NCBI RefSeq assembly: GCF_010998615.1
Contig: NZ_JAAEAH010000014.1
Coordinates: 57,454-121,453, forward strand
Direction: 5' to 3'
Source of the DNA: Myxococcus sp. CA023
GTDB taxonomy: Bacteria; Myxococcota; Myxococcia; Myxococcales; Myxococcaceae
Length of the DNA stretch: 64,000 nt
In this document: positions 7,191-18,181 of the stretch, piece after piece
Numbering within the stretch: the stretch's first letter is position 1
Layout of the letters: every line of letters starts with the position of its first letter
The notes under the pieces: model-generated
Databases searched by the model: none
The model's input: only the letters and a program-made list of their open reading frames with translations
Told to the model about the DNA's origin: nothing
Translations under genes and position numbers: made by a program

Positions 7191-8861
7191 ATGCGCAACC
7201 GCTCGCCGTGGTCCACGGCCCTCTGCTCCGCTGCCCTGCTGTCCTTGTTGGCCTGCAATGGGAAGGGGGAGCTCGCCCAGGAAAGTGGCTCACCTCCGGG
7301 CTCCAGCGAGACGCCGTCGACGGGCAACCCGTCCGTTCCTGGCACACCTCCCACCAACGATGACGACGACACGACGAACCCTGGAACGTCGGAGCCTCCG
7401 CCCGTCATCGTCGACATCCCGGATCCGACCCCTCAGCCCGAGCCCGGGCCCCAACCCCAGCCAGAGCCGGAGCCTCAGCCTGAACCCGAGCCCCAGTACT
7501 CGCGCATCCTCTGGGTGGCGTCCAACGGCAGTGACAGTGCTCCCGCCACGGAGTCGGCGCCGCTGCGAACGGTGACGCGCGCGCTGGCGTTGGTGCGGCC
7601 GGGCGAGGCCATCTACCTGAAGACGGGCACCTACGCCGAGCGCCTCAAGTTGGAGGAGAAGGGTGGCTCGGCGTCCAACCTGCTCACGCTGCGGGCCGCG
7701 CCGGGCGCGAAGCCGGTGCTGAAGCCGTCCGGCAGCGGCTCCGCCATGGTGGACGTGCGCGGTGCGTACTGGAGCATCGAGGGGCTCACCATCGACGCGG
7801 CGGGCAATGCCTCCTTCGCGGTGCTGTTCCGCGGCGTGGGTTCCCACCACGGCGTGCTGCGCGGCTCCACGCTGAAGAACGGCACCGCGGGCGCGGGCAT
7901 CAACGTGTGTGAGAGGGCCAGTGATGTCCTCATCGAGGGCAACACCATCTCCCACTTCAACCGCAACGGAGATGACAGCCACGGCGTCATCGTCCAGACG
8001 ACGGCGCGCAACGTGGTGGTGCGTGGCAACGACATCCACCACAACTCCGGGGACGCGGTGCAGTGCATTGGCCCCGAGGGCGGCGCCACCATCTCCGGCA
8101 CGCCCTTCGAAAACCTCCTGGTGGAGGACAACGAGCTGCACGAGAACCGGGAGAATGGCGTCGACGTGAAGACGTGCACCCGCGTCACGCTGCGCGGCAA
8201 CATCATCTGGGGCCACAAGACGTCATCCACTTCGCGCGGCGAGGGCGTGGTGGTGCACCTGTCCGCGAAGGACGTCACCCTGGAGGACAACGTCTTCTAC
8301 AACAACGGCCGCGCCATCAGCATCGGCGGGGTGCGCCAGGGCTCGCCGCCCACCAACATCGTCATCCGCCGCAACCTGGTGCGGGACGGCCTGGGCGGCG
8401 GTGAGGAGGGCAGCGGCATCCGCGTGGACACGACGTCGAACGTGAAGGTTCATCACAACACCGTCTGGAACATGCCCGGGCCGTGCCTCACCTTCGGCCA
8501 TGGTGACACCGGGGCCAGCGCCAGCCTGGATGTGCGCAACAACGTCTTCTCCGGCTGTGGGGTGGCGGTGCGCGGCGGCCCCGGGCGCTCGGGGGCGGTG
8601 GTGGACGCCAACCTCTACTTCCGCAATTCGGGCTCGGCCCTCTTCCGGCTGAACGGCGTGGACATGGGCTTCTCGCAGTGGCGCTCGCAGAGCGGGCTGG
8701 ACGGCCGCTCCCAGGAGAAGGCCCCTGGCTTCGTCAACATCGACACCGGGGACTTCCGCCTGGGGTCGGGTTCGCCCGCCCTCAACGCGGGGCTGTCGCT
8801 GGGGTTGACCTGGTGCGGGCCAGGCCCGGACCAGGGCGCTTTCGAGTCGGACTGCCCCTGA
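7191..8861 (+). CDS. secreted lipoprotein with right-handed parallel beta-helix
   Basis: A 556-residue exported protein. The signal peptide ends in LLSLLAC, with the lipid-attached Cys22. A low-complexity linker of Pro-Glu/Pro-Gln pairs (residues ~75-102) leads to the domain, which opens with ILWVASNGSDSAPATESAPL, the DUF1565-type start of many surface beta-helix proteins. It continues with repeated turns such as VLIEGNTISHF, VVVRGNDIHHN and LLVEDNELHEN, each beta-helix coil ~22-25 residues. Beta-helix proteins of this kind bind or cleave polysaccharide. No catalytic triad stands out, so binding or lyase activity is unresolved. The ATG at 7191 has a ribosome site nearby and gives a proper lipobox. 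Confidence 0.8.
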   Translation: MRNRSPWSTALCSAALLSLLACNGKGELAQESGSPPGSSETPSTGNPSVPGTPPTNDDDDTTNPGTSEPPPVIVDIPDPTPQPEPGPQPQPEPEPQPEPEPQYSRILWVASNGSDSAPATESAPLRTVTRALALVRPGEAIYLKTGTYAERLKLEEKGGSASNLLTLRAAPGAKPVLKPSGSGSAMVDVRGAYWSIEGLTIDAAGNASFAVLFRGVGSHHGVLRGSTLKNGTAGAGINVCERASDVLIEGNTISHFNRNGDDSHGVIVQTTARNVVVRGNDIHHNSGDAVQCIGPEGGATISGTPFENLLVEDNELHENRENGVDVKTCTRVTLRGNIIWGHKTSSTSRGEGVVVHLSAKDVTLEDNVFYNNGRAISIGGVRQGSPPTNIVIRRNLVRDGLGGGEEGSGIRVDTTSNVKVHHNTVWNMPGPCLTFGHGDTGASASLDVRNNVFSGCGVAVRGGPGRSGAVVDANLYFRNSGSALFRLNGVDMGFSQWRSQSGLDGRSQEKAPGFVNIDTGDFRLGSGSPALNAGLSLGLTWCGPGPDQGAFESDCP

Positions 8862-8917
8862 GCCCTCAGGGCGTGTAGAGTGGGGTCCCCCCTTCTGCCC
8901 TGGACCCCACTCTCCAC

Positions 8918-10889
8918 GTGCCGTCCTCGCTGGAATTCGTATCAGGCATCTCCCTGGTGCCCTCGGACTCACCCGCGCGGGAGCTGCTGGCCGCGGCCGC
9001 CGCGCGTGCGGGTCTACGGGTGGTGGGCGGTCTCGAAGAGGCCTCCCTGGCGCTGGTGGACCTCACCGCGCCGGGAGGGCTCGCCGCGGGGCAGGCCCTG
9101 GTGGACGCTGCCCTCGCCGCCCACCTCACGTTGGTGGTGCTGGTGGCACCGGGCGAAAGCCACTTCGCCGCGGCGCAGTCCCTCGAGCCGGCTGACGTCC
9201 TCACCGCGCCGGTGGCCATGCACGAGCTGGCCTGGCGGCTCCAGTGCGCCGCCGAGCGCCACGTGGAGCGCGAGGAACAGGCGCGCAGCCAGGAGGACCT
9301 GGCGCTCCTGCTGGAACTTACGGCGGACTACGCGGAGACGTCGGACGTGGAGGCGCTGATGCACGGCGTCACCCGGCGGCTGGCGGAGAAGCTGGACATC
9401 GCGCGCGCCACGCTGGTGATGCTGGGGCGCAGCGCGGATGAGGGCATCATCGTCGCCGCCAGCGACGACCCCACGCTCAAGGACCTGCGCATCGACCTGT
9501 CGCGCTACCCGGAGATTCGCGAGGTGATGCGAACGGGCAAGCCGGTGGTGATGCAGGAGGCCTCCACCCACCCGCTGCTGGGGGACGTGGAGCGGCGCGC
9601 GGTGGCCGCCCGGGGCATCCACGCCATCGCCGCGCTGCCGCTGCCCATCCGCGGGCAGGTGCGCGGCGTGCTGCTGCTGCGCGCGGCGGGACGGCGGCGC
9701 ACCTTCACGCCACGGGAAATCGACTTCCTCACCACCGTGGCGCACGCCACCGCGGTGGCCCTGCGCAACGCGTCCGTGCTCCAGTCCGTGCGCGGGCAGA
9801 CGGAGGCTGAGAAGACGGCCCGCCTGGCCGCGGAGGAGCAGGCGGCCTCGTTCAAGCCGTACCAGCTCTTCTTCGCGCACGTCAGTGAAGGCGTGGCCAT
9901 CCTCGACGACAAGGCCTGCGTGCTGTCGCTGAATCCGTCCGGCGCGGCCATGCTGGATGTGGATGCGCCGGACGCGCGGGGCCGCCACCTGCACCAGGTG
10001 ACTCAGCCGGTGGATGAGAATGTGCTGATGGAGTTGGTGACCACCGCCGCGCGCGGCGAGGCCCGCTCCGGCGCGGACGTGCAGGTGTGCACCCGCACGG
10101 GTCGCCGCCTGACGCTGTCCATGTCCGCGGCGCCGCTACGCGACGAGGAGGCGGCCACCATCCTCTCCTTCCGCGACGTCACGGACGCGCGAAGGCTGGA
10201 GGACGAGCTGCTCCAGACGAAGGACTTCCTGGAGCGGCTCATCGACTCGTCGGTGGACGCCATCATCGCGACCGACCTGAAGGGGCGCATCATCCTCTTC
10301 AACAAAGGCGCGGAGGCGCTGTGCGGCTACACCGCGCAGGAGGCCCTGGGCGGCGGCCTCACCGTGCACCAGCTCTATCCGCCGGGCGTGGCGAAGCGGG
10401 TGATGGCCATGATTCGGGCACCCGAGCACGGCGGCAAGGGCCGACTGTCCCTCATCCGGGAGGAGCTGGTGCACCGCTCCGGTGAGAGGGTGCCGGTGAA
10501 CATGACGGCCTCCATCGTCTACGAAGGGGGCCGTGAGGTGTTCAGCGTGGGCATCTTCACGGACATGCGCGCGCGCATGCAGTTGGAGCGCAAGCTGTCC
10601 GACGTGGAGACGCGGCTGGAGGAGAGCGAGAAGAGCGCGGTCATCGTCGCGCTCGCTGGCACCGCCGCGCACGAGCTGAACCAGCCGCTCACCTCGGTGA
10701 TGGGCTACGCCGAGCTGCTGAAGCGGAAGCTGAAGGAAGACGACTTCGCCTGGAAGCCGGTGGACATCATCTACCGCGAGGCGGAGCGCATGGCGGAAAT
10801 CGTCCGGAAGATTGGCAAGATTACCCGCTACGAGACGAAGTCCTACATGGGGGCGCAACAGATTCTCGACCTGGACAAGGCCACCTCCC

Positions 10890-10900
<11 letters not shown>
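8918..10900 (+). CDS. PAS/GAF sensor histidine kinase lacking the ATPase domain
   Basis: A 660-residue cytoplasmic sensor protein. Order: a receiver-like N-terminal domain without a clear phospho-aspartate site (1-115), GAF (~135-290), PAS (~310-420), PAS (~430-545), then a HisKA dimerisation helix pair with His585 in AAHELNQPLTS. The protein stops ~75 residues after the H box, so the HATPase_c catalytic domain is absent. The final 11 bases overlap the start of the next kinase gene. It could receive phosphate in trans from the neighbour, or dimerise with it. Start is GTG at 8918. The absence of the ATPase is seen directly and is not explained by a frameshift, since the next gene begins with its own sensory domains. 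Confidence 0.82.
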
Positions 10901-12802
<1,902 letters not shown>

Positions 12803-12806
<4 letters not shown>

Positions 12807-12818
12807 GCCCGCGCTCAG
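12803..12818. terminator. short convergent hairpin spanning two stop codons
   Basis: CTGAGC (12803-12808), a CCGC loop and GCTCAG (12813-12818) form a perfect six-pair stem that contains the stop codons of both the kinase gene and the convergent Msr gene. The same arms recur at 2385-2403. No T tract follows, so the terminator call is tentative. Confidence 0.35.
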
Positions 12819-13930
12819 TCCCGCATGTAGTGGCAGGTGTAGCCGCCCGGGTTCTTCACCAGGTAGTCCTGGTGGTAGTCCTCGGCGGGGGTGAAGGCGC
12901 CCGCGGGCACAATCTGCGTGACGACGGGCCGGGGCCACTTCTTGGCGGCATCCACCCGCGCCTTCACTTCCTCGGCGACGCGCTTCTGGGCGTCGGACAG
13001 GTAGAAGATGGCGGAGCGGTACTGCGTGCCCACGTCATTGCCCTGACGGTTGAGCGTCGTCGGGTCGTGCATGCGGAAGAACCACCGCTCCAGCAGCGTC
13101 TCGTACGTCAGCCGGGTGGGGTCGAACACGACGCGCACGGATTCGGCGTGCCCCGTCTTGCCCGAGCTCACGTCGAGATACGTGGGATTGCGGAAGGCGC
13201 TGGAGCCGCCCGTGTAGCCCACCTCCGTCTGGACGACGCCGGGAATCTTGCGCAGCAGGTCCTCCATGCCCCAGAAGCACCCGCCCGCCAGCAGCGCCGT
13301 CTCCGTGAAGGGCGAGGCGTCCTGGCGCTTCGTGGCGGCGGCCGGAGCGGGGCGGCCGAAGAGTGGCAGCCAGGCTCCATAACCCTCCTTCGCCAGGTCA
13401 TTCACCGCGACGAAGCGCAGGGCCGCGGAGTTGATGCAGTAGCGCGTCTTCGCGGGCGCGGGCCCGTCCCCGAAGACGTGGCCCAGGTGTGAGCCCGCGG
13501 CCTTCGAGCGCACCTCCACGCGCTCCGTGCCCTGTGTGCTGTCCCGCTTCTCGACGACGCGAGCGCTGTCCACCGGGCGAGTGAAACTGGGCCAGCCGGT
13601 GCCGGAGTCGAACTTGTCGCGCGAGGAGAAGAGGGGCTCGCCGCTCACCACGTCGACGTAGAGGCCCTCTTCGTGGTGGTTCCACAGGGGATTGCGGAAG
13701 GCGGGCTCCGTGGCTCCCTTCTGCGTCACCTCGTAGGCCAGCGGGGACAAAGTGCGCCGCAGCTCGGCGTCCGAGGGCTTCTCGTAGCGGCGGGTGTCCT
13801 GGATGGTGGGGCCTGGCGCGGTGGGCGCGGCCCCGCGGGCCTCGGTGCACGCGGACAGCACGGCGAGCGCGGCAAGGGCCAGGGGCATGAGCCGACGGGC
13901 CAGGGACGAGGAGGTGGAGGCGGTGGGCAT
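12815..13930 (-). CDS. msrAB: exported bifunctional methionine sulfoxide reductase MsrB-MsrA
   Basis: A 371-residue lipoprotein (lipobox LAVLSAC, Cys28) that repairs oxidised methionine in envelope proteins. The MsrB part comes first: [20 protein letters not shown] and the catalytic Cys in [11 protein letters not shown]. The zinc-binding CxxC cysteines of many MsrBs are missing (VSGEPLF stands where CGxxLF is common), so it is a zinc-free type. MsrA follows with [24 protein letters not shown] and the C-terminal [10 protein letters not shown] cysteine. I chose ATG 13930 for its signal peptide and GGAG site. A GTG at 14119 overlaps the upstream stop but would add 63 unlikely residues. Confidence 0.85.
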   Translation of the reverse strand: MPTASTSSSLARRLMPLALAALAVLSACTEARGAAPTAPGPTIQDTRRYEKPSDAELRRTLSPLAYEVTQKGATEPAFRNPLWNHHEEGLYVDVVSGEPLFSSRDKFDSGTGWPSFTRPVDSARVVEKRDSTQGTERVEVRSKAAGSHLGHVFGDGPAPAKTRYCINSAALRFVAVNDLAKEGYGAWLPLFGRPAPAAATKRQDASPFTETALLAGGCFWGMEDLLRKIPGVVQTEVGYTGGSSAFRNPTYLDVSSGKTGHAESVRVVFDPTRLTYETLLERWFFRMHDPTTLNRQGNDVGTQYRSAIFYLSDAQKRVAEEVKARVDAAKKWPRPVVTQIVPAGAFTPAEDYHQDYLVKNPGGYTCHYMRD

Positions 13931-14115
13931 GGACGCGGTCTCCGGAAGTTCCCGCGAGTGCGGGTGCTTCTGTGTGTACGCGCGAGGCCCCGAGGTGGTT
14001 TCCGAGGCGGTGTCACCGGACTGCGGCTCGCCGGGCATGCAGGCGGGCGCCCCGCGGAGATACCCCGTGCCATACGAACCGCCACGAGCCGATTCCTTCC
14101 GGCCCCGGCGCATCG

Positions 14116-15009
14116 TCACGACTCGCCGCTGGCCTTGTCCTCGTCGTCCAGCTCGCGGGTGAACTCCTCGTTCGTGAGCAGGCCCTTGCGCGCCATGATG
14201 CGCATCAGCGCCCAGAACTTCCGCTCCAGCTCCTCGACGCGGTCCGGGTCTTCCCGCGCTTGTCCGAAGAGGTAGTCCAGATCGTCCAGCACGCCGCCCG
14301 CGTTCGCCACGGCGGCCTTGGGCTTCGCGGCGGCGCCGCCCTGTCCGCGCTTCTGCTTGCTCTGCTCCTCGCGGGCGCGAATCAGCTCCGCCAGGGACGT
14401 GCGCTGCGTCGCCTCGCCGGGCGGCAGCTCCTCGCCGATGATGACCTCCTCGTCGTCATCCTCTGCGGACGGCGGCGCCGTGGGGCGTGTCACCGGCGGC
14501 GCGGCCTTCACCGGCTTCGCTGCGGGCCTCGCGGGCGCGGGGCGGCTGGCGGAGGGCGAGGCCACCGGCACCTTGTGGTAGTAGCGGAGGATGGCGCCGC
14601 GCACGGTGGACAGCGGCGCCACGCGCGGGCTGACCTTGAGGCCGGTGGTGAACTCAATCTCCTCCACCGCCGTCACGTTGAGCGGATCACTCATCGCCAC
14701 CACGAGCTGTTTGCGCCCGCCCGTGCTCTCCAGTGCGACGGGGAACAAGTCGTGTTGTTCGCAGAAGCGCGCGCGCAGCATGTGCACCGCCGCCCACTCC
14801 GGCGTGGTGGCCGCGAGGTCCACTCGCGGCAACCCCAGGGCCTGGCTCAGCGCGTCCGCGAGCGTGGCCTCCGTGATGGCACCCTGCGCGATGAGGGTGG
14901 CCCCCAGCCGTTGTCCTGATTTCCGGTGAGCCGCGAGCCCCGCCTCGAGCTGGGCGACGCTGATCGCCCGCTGCTCCAACAGGAGCTCGCCAATGCGCTT
15001 CCTCGCCAT
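14116..15009 (-). CDS. GspE/MshEN N-terminal-domain protein
   Basis: A 297-residue cytoplasmic protein without an ATPase domain. Residues 1-150 are the N-terminal domain of type II secretion/type IV pilus ATPases ([13 protein letters not shown], then [20 protein letters not shown], then a [13 protein letters not shown] strand). Two such 24-residue motifs in the MshEN form bind cyclic di-GMP, but the key residues are only partly kept here. A Pro/Ala-rich and acidic linker (~155-225) leads to a helical C-terminus ([25 protein letters not shown]). It is divergent from aglR and shares a 325-base control region with it. A regulatory adaptor for a motility or secretion ATPase is plausible, but inferred. 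Confidence 0.7.
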   Translation of the reverse strand: MARKRIGELLLEQRAISVAQLEAGLAAHRKSGQRLGATLIAQGAITEATLADALSQALGLPRVDLAATTPEWAAVHMLRARFCEQHDLFPVALESTGGRKQLVVAMSDPLNVTAVEEIEFTTGLKVSPRVAPLSTVRGAILRYYHKVPVASPSASRPAPARPAAKPVKAAPPVTRPTAPPSAEDDDEEVIIGEELPPGEATQRTSLAELIRAREEQSKQKRGQGGAAAKPKAAVANAGGVLDDLDYLFGQAREDPDRVEELERKFWALMRIMARKGLLTNEEFTRELDDEDKASGES

Positions 15010-15334
15010 GAATCCGGCCTTAACACGCGCGACGAAACCCAGGAAGCAAGCGCGGTGTCACATCCGGAGGCACTTGGGAATACCCCCGAAAATGCCCGCG
15101 CTGCTGCATGGAGGACGGGCTGGCAAGAGGGGGCTCAGCGCAAAATTCCTGTGAGATTTCAGCACTTAACGGCACTGCCCCTACCTTGACACCCCACACG
15201 CCCATTCCTAAAGTCGGCACACCGTTTTCAACATCCATTCCTGCCGCCCAACCGGGTGGACCGTCCGCTCGGGGGGACGTCAGGTCTGGAAGGTCCGCTG
15301 GAGCGGGCCAAGCTGCCTGTGGAGGCAACACTCG
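15010..15334. other. control region between the MshEN-type gene and aglR
   Basis: A 325-base spacer with no convincing gene. It contains the rightward promoter at 15186-15214 and a long G-rich leader before aglR. Short overlapping readings exist on both strands but lack ribosome sites and family features. Confidence 0.5.
15186..15214 (+). promoter_or_regulatory. sigma-70-type promoter of aglRQS
   Basis: A consensus TTGACA at 15186-15191, a 17-base spacer and TAAAGT at 15209-15214 (four of six matches to TATAAT). It lies 120 bases upstream of aglR in correct orientation and is the best vegetative promoter I can see in the window. The long leader is predicted from this placement, not shown. 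Confidence 0.6.
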
Positions 15335-16072
15335 ATGGACCTGGCGTCTGTGACGAACCTGACCGTGCTGGCGAATGTCGGCGGCCCTCAGCGGGGCTTC
15401 TTCGAAGAAATCGCCATGCGCTGGGAGGCCGGCCAGTGGGGTATGTACCCCATTGCCGCCTGCCTCATCGTGGCACTCGCCATCATGGTCGAGCGAAGCA
15501 TCATCCTTTTCGGCAAGGCCTCCATCAACAAGGAGGCCTTCCTGCGTGGCCTGAAGAAGCACATCTACGCGGGTGACCTGGACAAGGCCATCAACTACGT
15601 GGCCGGCCAGAAGTCCACGCCGCTGACGAACGTCATCAAGGCCGGTCTGATGAACGTTCCGAAGGGCAACGACGAGGTCCAGGCCGCGCTCGACGAGGCC
15701 AGCCTCCGCGAGACGCCGAAGATCGAGGCCCGCACCGGTTACCTCGCCATGCTCGGCAACGCGGCGATGCTCGCCGGTCTGCTCGGAACGGTGTCCGGTC
15801 TCATCGCCTGCTTCGAGGCCGTGGCCAACGTGAACCCGGCCGACAAGGCGGCGATTCTCGCCATCGGTATTTCTGAAGCCATGAACTGCACCGGCTTCGG
15901 TCTGCTCACGGCCATCCCGGCGCTGATCTCCTTCTCCGTGCTGACGGGCCGCACGCAGAGCCTCATCAACGACATCAACGAGACCAGCGTCTCCGTCCTC
16001 AACCTCATCGTGGCCAACAAGGACAAGTTCAAGAACCTGAACGTCCCCACGGCGGCTCGCGACGAGGAGTAG
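15335..16072 (+). CDS. aglR: gliding motility motor subunit AglR (MotA/TolQ/ExbB family)
   Basis: A 245-residue inner membrane proton-channel protein. One helix lies near residues 33-50 (MYPIAACLIVALAIMVERS), and two long helices are in the C-terminal half: AMLAGLLGTVSGLIACF and GFGLLTAIPALISFSVL. The cytoplasmic loop has the family TLRE-like pattern. AglR with AglQ and AglS forms the proton-driven motor of Myxococcus gliding motility. The assignment rests on family, gene order of one TolQ-type plus two TolR-type genes, and the Asp28 match in the next gene. It has its own promoter upstream and is the first gene of the operon. Confidence 0.87.
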   Translation: MDLASVTNLTVLANVGGPQRGFFEEIAMRWEAGQWGMYPIAACLIVALAIMVERSIILFGKASINKEAFLRGLKKHIYAGDLDKAINYVAGQKSTPLTNVIKAGLMNVPKGNDEVQAALDEASLRETPKIEARTGYLAMLGNAAMLAGLLGTVSGLIACFEAVANVNPADKAAILAIGISEAMNCTGFGLLTAIPALISFSVLTGRTQSLINDINETSVSVLNLIVANKDKFKNLNVPTAARDEE

Positions 16073-16194
16073 GAAGTCCTTCGGGAACCCGGAGTCCGGG
16101 CGCGCTGTCCTGTCCCCACGGATGTGGGGACGCGCGGCGCGCTCCCATCAGTCTCACCGACGCTCACTGAGCGCGGCCGAAGGAGAAGAACGCC

Positions 16195-16683
16195 ATGGCC
16201 GGCGGAATGGACACAGGTGGAGGCAAAGGCGGCAAAAAGTCGCTCGACACCTCTATCAACCTCACGGCATTCATCGACCTGATGGCGGTGACCATCAGCT
16301 TCCTCATCCTGACGGCGGTCTGGACCCAGATTGGCCGGCTCCAGGTTTCGCAGGCGGGTGGCCCCTCCACGGAGGAGGAGCAGCAGCAGGAAGAGCAGAC
16401 CAAGACGGTCCAGCTCAACCTGCTCATCACGCCCACGGAGCTGCGGCTGACCGCGGACCAGAGCGCCTTCGATCCGATTCCCCTCACCAAGGATGCGAAG
16501 GGCAAGACGGACCTGTCCAAGCTGGTGGCGCGCTTCAAGGAACTGAAGGCGCAGCTGCCGGACCAGTCCGCCATCACCCTGCAACCTGAAGACAAGGTCC
16601 GCTACGAGGACCTGGTCCGCATCATTGACGAGTGCATCGGCGCTGGGCTGCCCCAGGTGTCGGTGTCCGCGGCGATGGGCTAG
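16195..16683 (+). CDS. aglQ: gliding motility motor subunit AglQ (TolR/ExbD family)
   Basis: A 162-residue bitopic protein: a short Gly/Lys-rich cytoplasmic end, one transmembrane helix (residues ~23-47) and a periplasmic domain. The helix carries the proton-binding aspartate at residue 28 (LTAFIDLMAVT), the same number as the Asp28 that is known to be essential in Myxococcus xanthus AglQ. A Glu/Gln run (~58-67) follows the helix. The gene is 122 bases behind aglR with an AAGGAG site (16180-16185). It couples proton flow through AglR to force on the gliding complex. Confidence 0.88.
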   Translation: MAGGMDTGGGKGGKKSLDTSINLTAFIDLMAVTISFLILTAVWTQIGRLQVSQAGGPSTEEEQQQEEQTKTVQLNLLITPTELRLTADQSAFDPIPLTKDAKGKTDLSKLVARFKELKAQLPDQSAITLQPEDKVRYEDLVRIIDECIGAGLPQVSVSAAMG

Positions 16684-16708
16684 CCGCCCAAGGAGCTCAC
16701 GACACGTC

Positions 16709-17293
16709 ATGGCCATTCAGGTTCCAGGCAAGCGATACGGCAAGCGGCTCCAGCACTCCAAGGTGTTCGGGCACGGCGGGACCGCGAAGAAGAGCGGTTA
16801 CTCCGACCTCCTCATCACCCCGCTGGTCGACATGTTCATCATCATCGTGCTCTTCCTCATCGCGAACTTCTCCGCGACGGGTGAGGTGCTGATGATGACC
16901 AAGGACATCGAGCTTCCCGAGGCGGTCAACGTCAAGGAAGTGGAGATGCACCCGGTGGTGATGGTCTCCGGTGACCAGATCAGCGTCTCCGGCACCATCA
17001 TTGGCCGCGTGGAGGACTTCACCAAGGACGAGTACCTCAACATCCCGTCGTTGGAGGAGAAGCTCCGCGACATGAAGAAGCAGTACGAGGACCTCCACTC
17101 CATGGCGCAGGACACGGCCAACACCTTCAAGGGCGACATCAACATCCAGGCCCACAAGGACGTGGAGTACTCCATCATCAAGCGGGTGATGTTCAGCTGC
17201 GCCACGGCGGGCTACAACAACATCAACTTCGCGGTGATTACGGCGGGCGATGCTGAGGCGGTGAAGGCCGCCAGCGCCAAGGCCACCCCGTAG
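16709..17293 (+). CDS. aglS: gliding motility motor subunit AglS (TolR/ExbD family)
   Basis: A 194-residue second TolR-type stator subunit. It has a basic cytoplasmic N-terminus, one helix (~34-56) with the channel aspartate at residue 41 (LLITPLVDMFIIIVLF), then a periplasmic domain that contains a helical insert (~118-150) not found in AglQ. The ATG at 16709 follows an AAGGAG at 16690-16695, and the gene starts 25 bases after aglQ. An intrinsic terminator 32 bases downstream closes the operon. Two different TolR-type partners for one TolQ-type channel is the known AglRQS arrangement. Confidence 0.87.
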   Translation: MAIQVPGKRYGKRLQHSKVFGHGGTAKKSGYSDLLITPLVDMFIIIVLFLIANFSATGEVLMMTKDIELPEAVNVKEVEMHPVVMVSGDQISVSGTIIGRVEDFTKDEYLNIPSLEEKLRDMKKQYEDLHSMAQDTANTFKGDINIQAHKDVEYSIIKRVMFSCATAGYNNINFAVITAGDAEAVKAASAKATP

Positions 17294-17324
17294 CTTTCAG
17301 GTGATTGGGCCTTGGGGCCCCGCG

Positions 17325-17354
17325 ACGCCCTGGTCCTCGTGGCCAGGGCGTTTT
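17325..17354 (+). terminator. intrinsic terminator of aglRQS
   Basis: ACGCCCTGG (17325-17333) pairs perfectly with CCAGGGCGT (17343-17351) around a nine-base loop, followed directly by a T run (17351-17354) and more T-rich sequence. This is the most classical rho-independent terminator in the window and lies 32 bases after the aglS stop. Confidence 0.8.
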
Positions 17355-17379
17355 CGTTTGTGAAGAAGGACTCGTCTTC

Positions 17380-18039
17380 ATGCTGCTTCGTGCCGTCATC
17401 TTCGACCTGGATGGAACCCTGGTGGACTCGCTGGGGGACATCGCCAATGCGACGAACCACGCGCTGGCCCACCACGGCCTGCCCACCCATCCGGAGTCCG
17501 CGTACCTGCGCTTCGTGGGCAGCGGTGTCCGGGAGTTGATTCGCCGGGCGGTGCCTTCAGGGCAGGACGCGCTCATCGAGCCGGTGCTGGCCTCCTACAA
17601 GGCCTACTACGACGACCACCTCTTCGACCGGACCGCGCACTACCCGGGCATCCCGGAGATGCTGACCGCGCTGGCCGCGCAGGGCACGAAGCTGGCGGTG
17701 CTCAGCAACAAGTCAGACGACTTCGTGAAGCGCCTGGTCGCGCGCCTGCTGCCGCAAGCCTCCTTCGCCGCCGTGTACGGTGAGCGGCCGGAGCTGCCGC
17801 GCAAGCCGGACCCGACGGCGGCGCTGGCGGTGGCCTCGGAGCTGGGCGTACCGCCCGCGGCCTGCGGCTTCGTGGGGGACACGTCCATCGACATGGACAC
17901 GGCGCGCGCGGCGGGAATGTACGGCGTGGGCGTGGCCTGGGGCTTCCGCGAGGTGGACGAGCTGAAGGCCCACGGCGCGCGCGCGGTGGCCGCCACCGCG
18001 GCGGAGTTGCTGGCGGCGCTGCGGGACGCCAGGCCTTGA
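17380..18039 (+). CDS. HAD-superfamily phosphatase, phosphoglycolate phosphatase-like
   Basis: A 219-residue HAD hydrolase. Motif I is FDLDGTLVDS with nucleophile Asp9 and acid Asp11; motif II is the serine/asparagine in AVLSNKSDD; motif III is the lysine in PRKPDPTA; motif IV is GFVGDTSIDMDTARAAG. The helical cap between motifs I and II has the length seen in Gph/PGP enzymes, which remove phosphate from 2-phosphoglycolate. A GAAGAAGGA site precedes the ATG. It lies behind the aglRQS terminator, so it is probably transcribed separately. Confidence 0.82.
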   Translation: MLLRAVIFDLDGTLVDSLGDIANATNHALAHHGLPTHPESAYLRFVGSGVRELIRRAVPSGQDALIEPVLASYKAYYDDHLFDRTAHYPGIPEMLTALAAQGTKLAVLSNKSDDFVKRLVARLLPQASFAAVYGERPELPRKPDPTAALAVASELGVPPAACGFVGDTSIDMDTARAAGMYGVGVAWGFREVDELKAHGARAVAATAAELLAALRDARP

Positions 18040-18181
18040 ACAGGAGGAAGACCCGCGGGCGCACTCCAGTCCCGCTTCGCTGTTGAGTAGAGGGCGGCGA
18101 CCCTGAGCGGTGTGTTGCTCCGGCGACCCATGTCCCCGGGCGGCCGCCATTCGAAAAATGGCTGCGTACAGTGCGGAGCCC

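Noticed and set aside
13931..14119. N-terminal extension of the Msr gene to a GTG that overlaps the upstream stop
   Set aside because: The overlap is tempting, but the extra 63 residues would bury the signal peptide; ATG 13930 has a GGAG site and lipobox.
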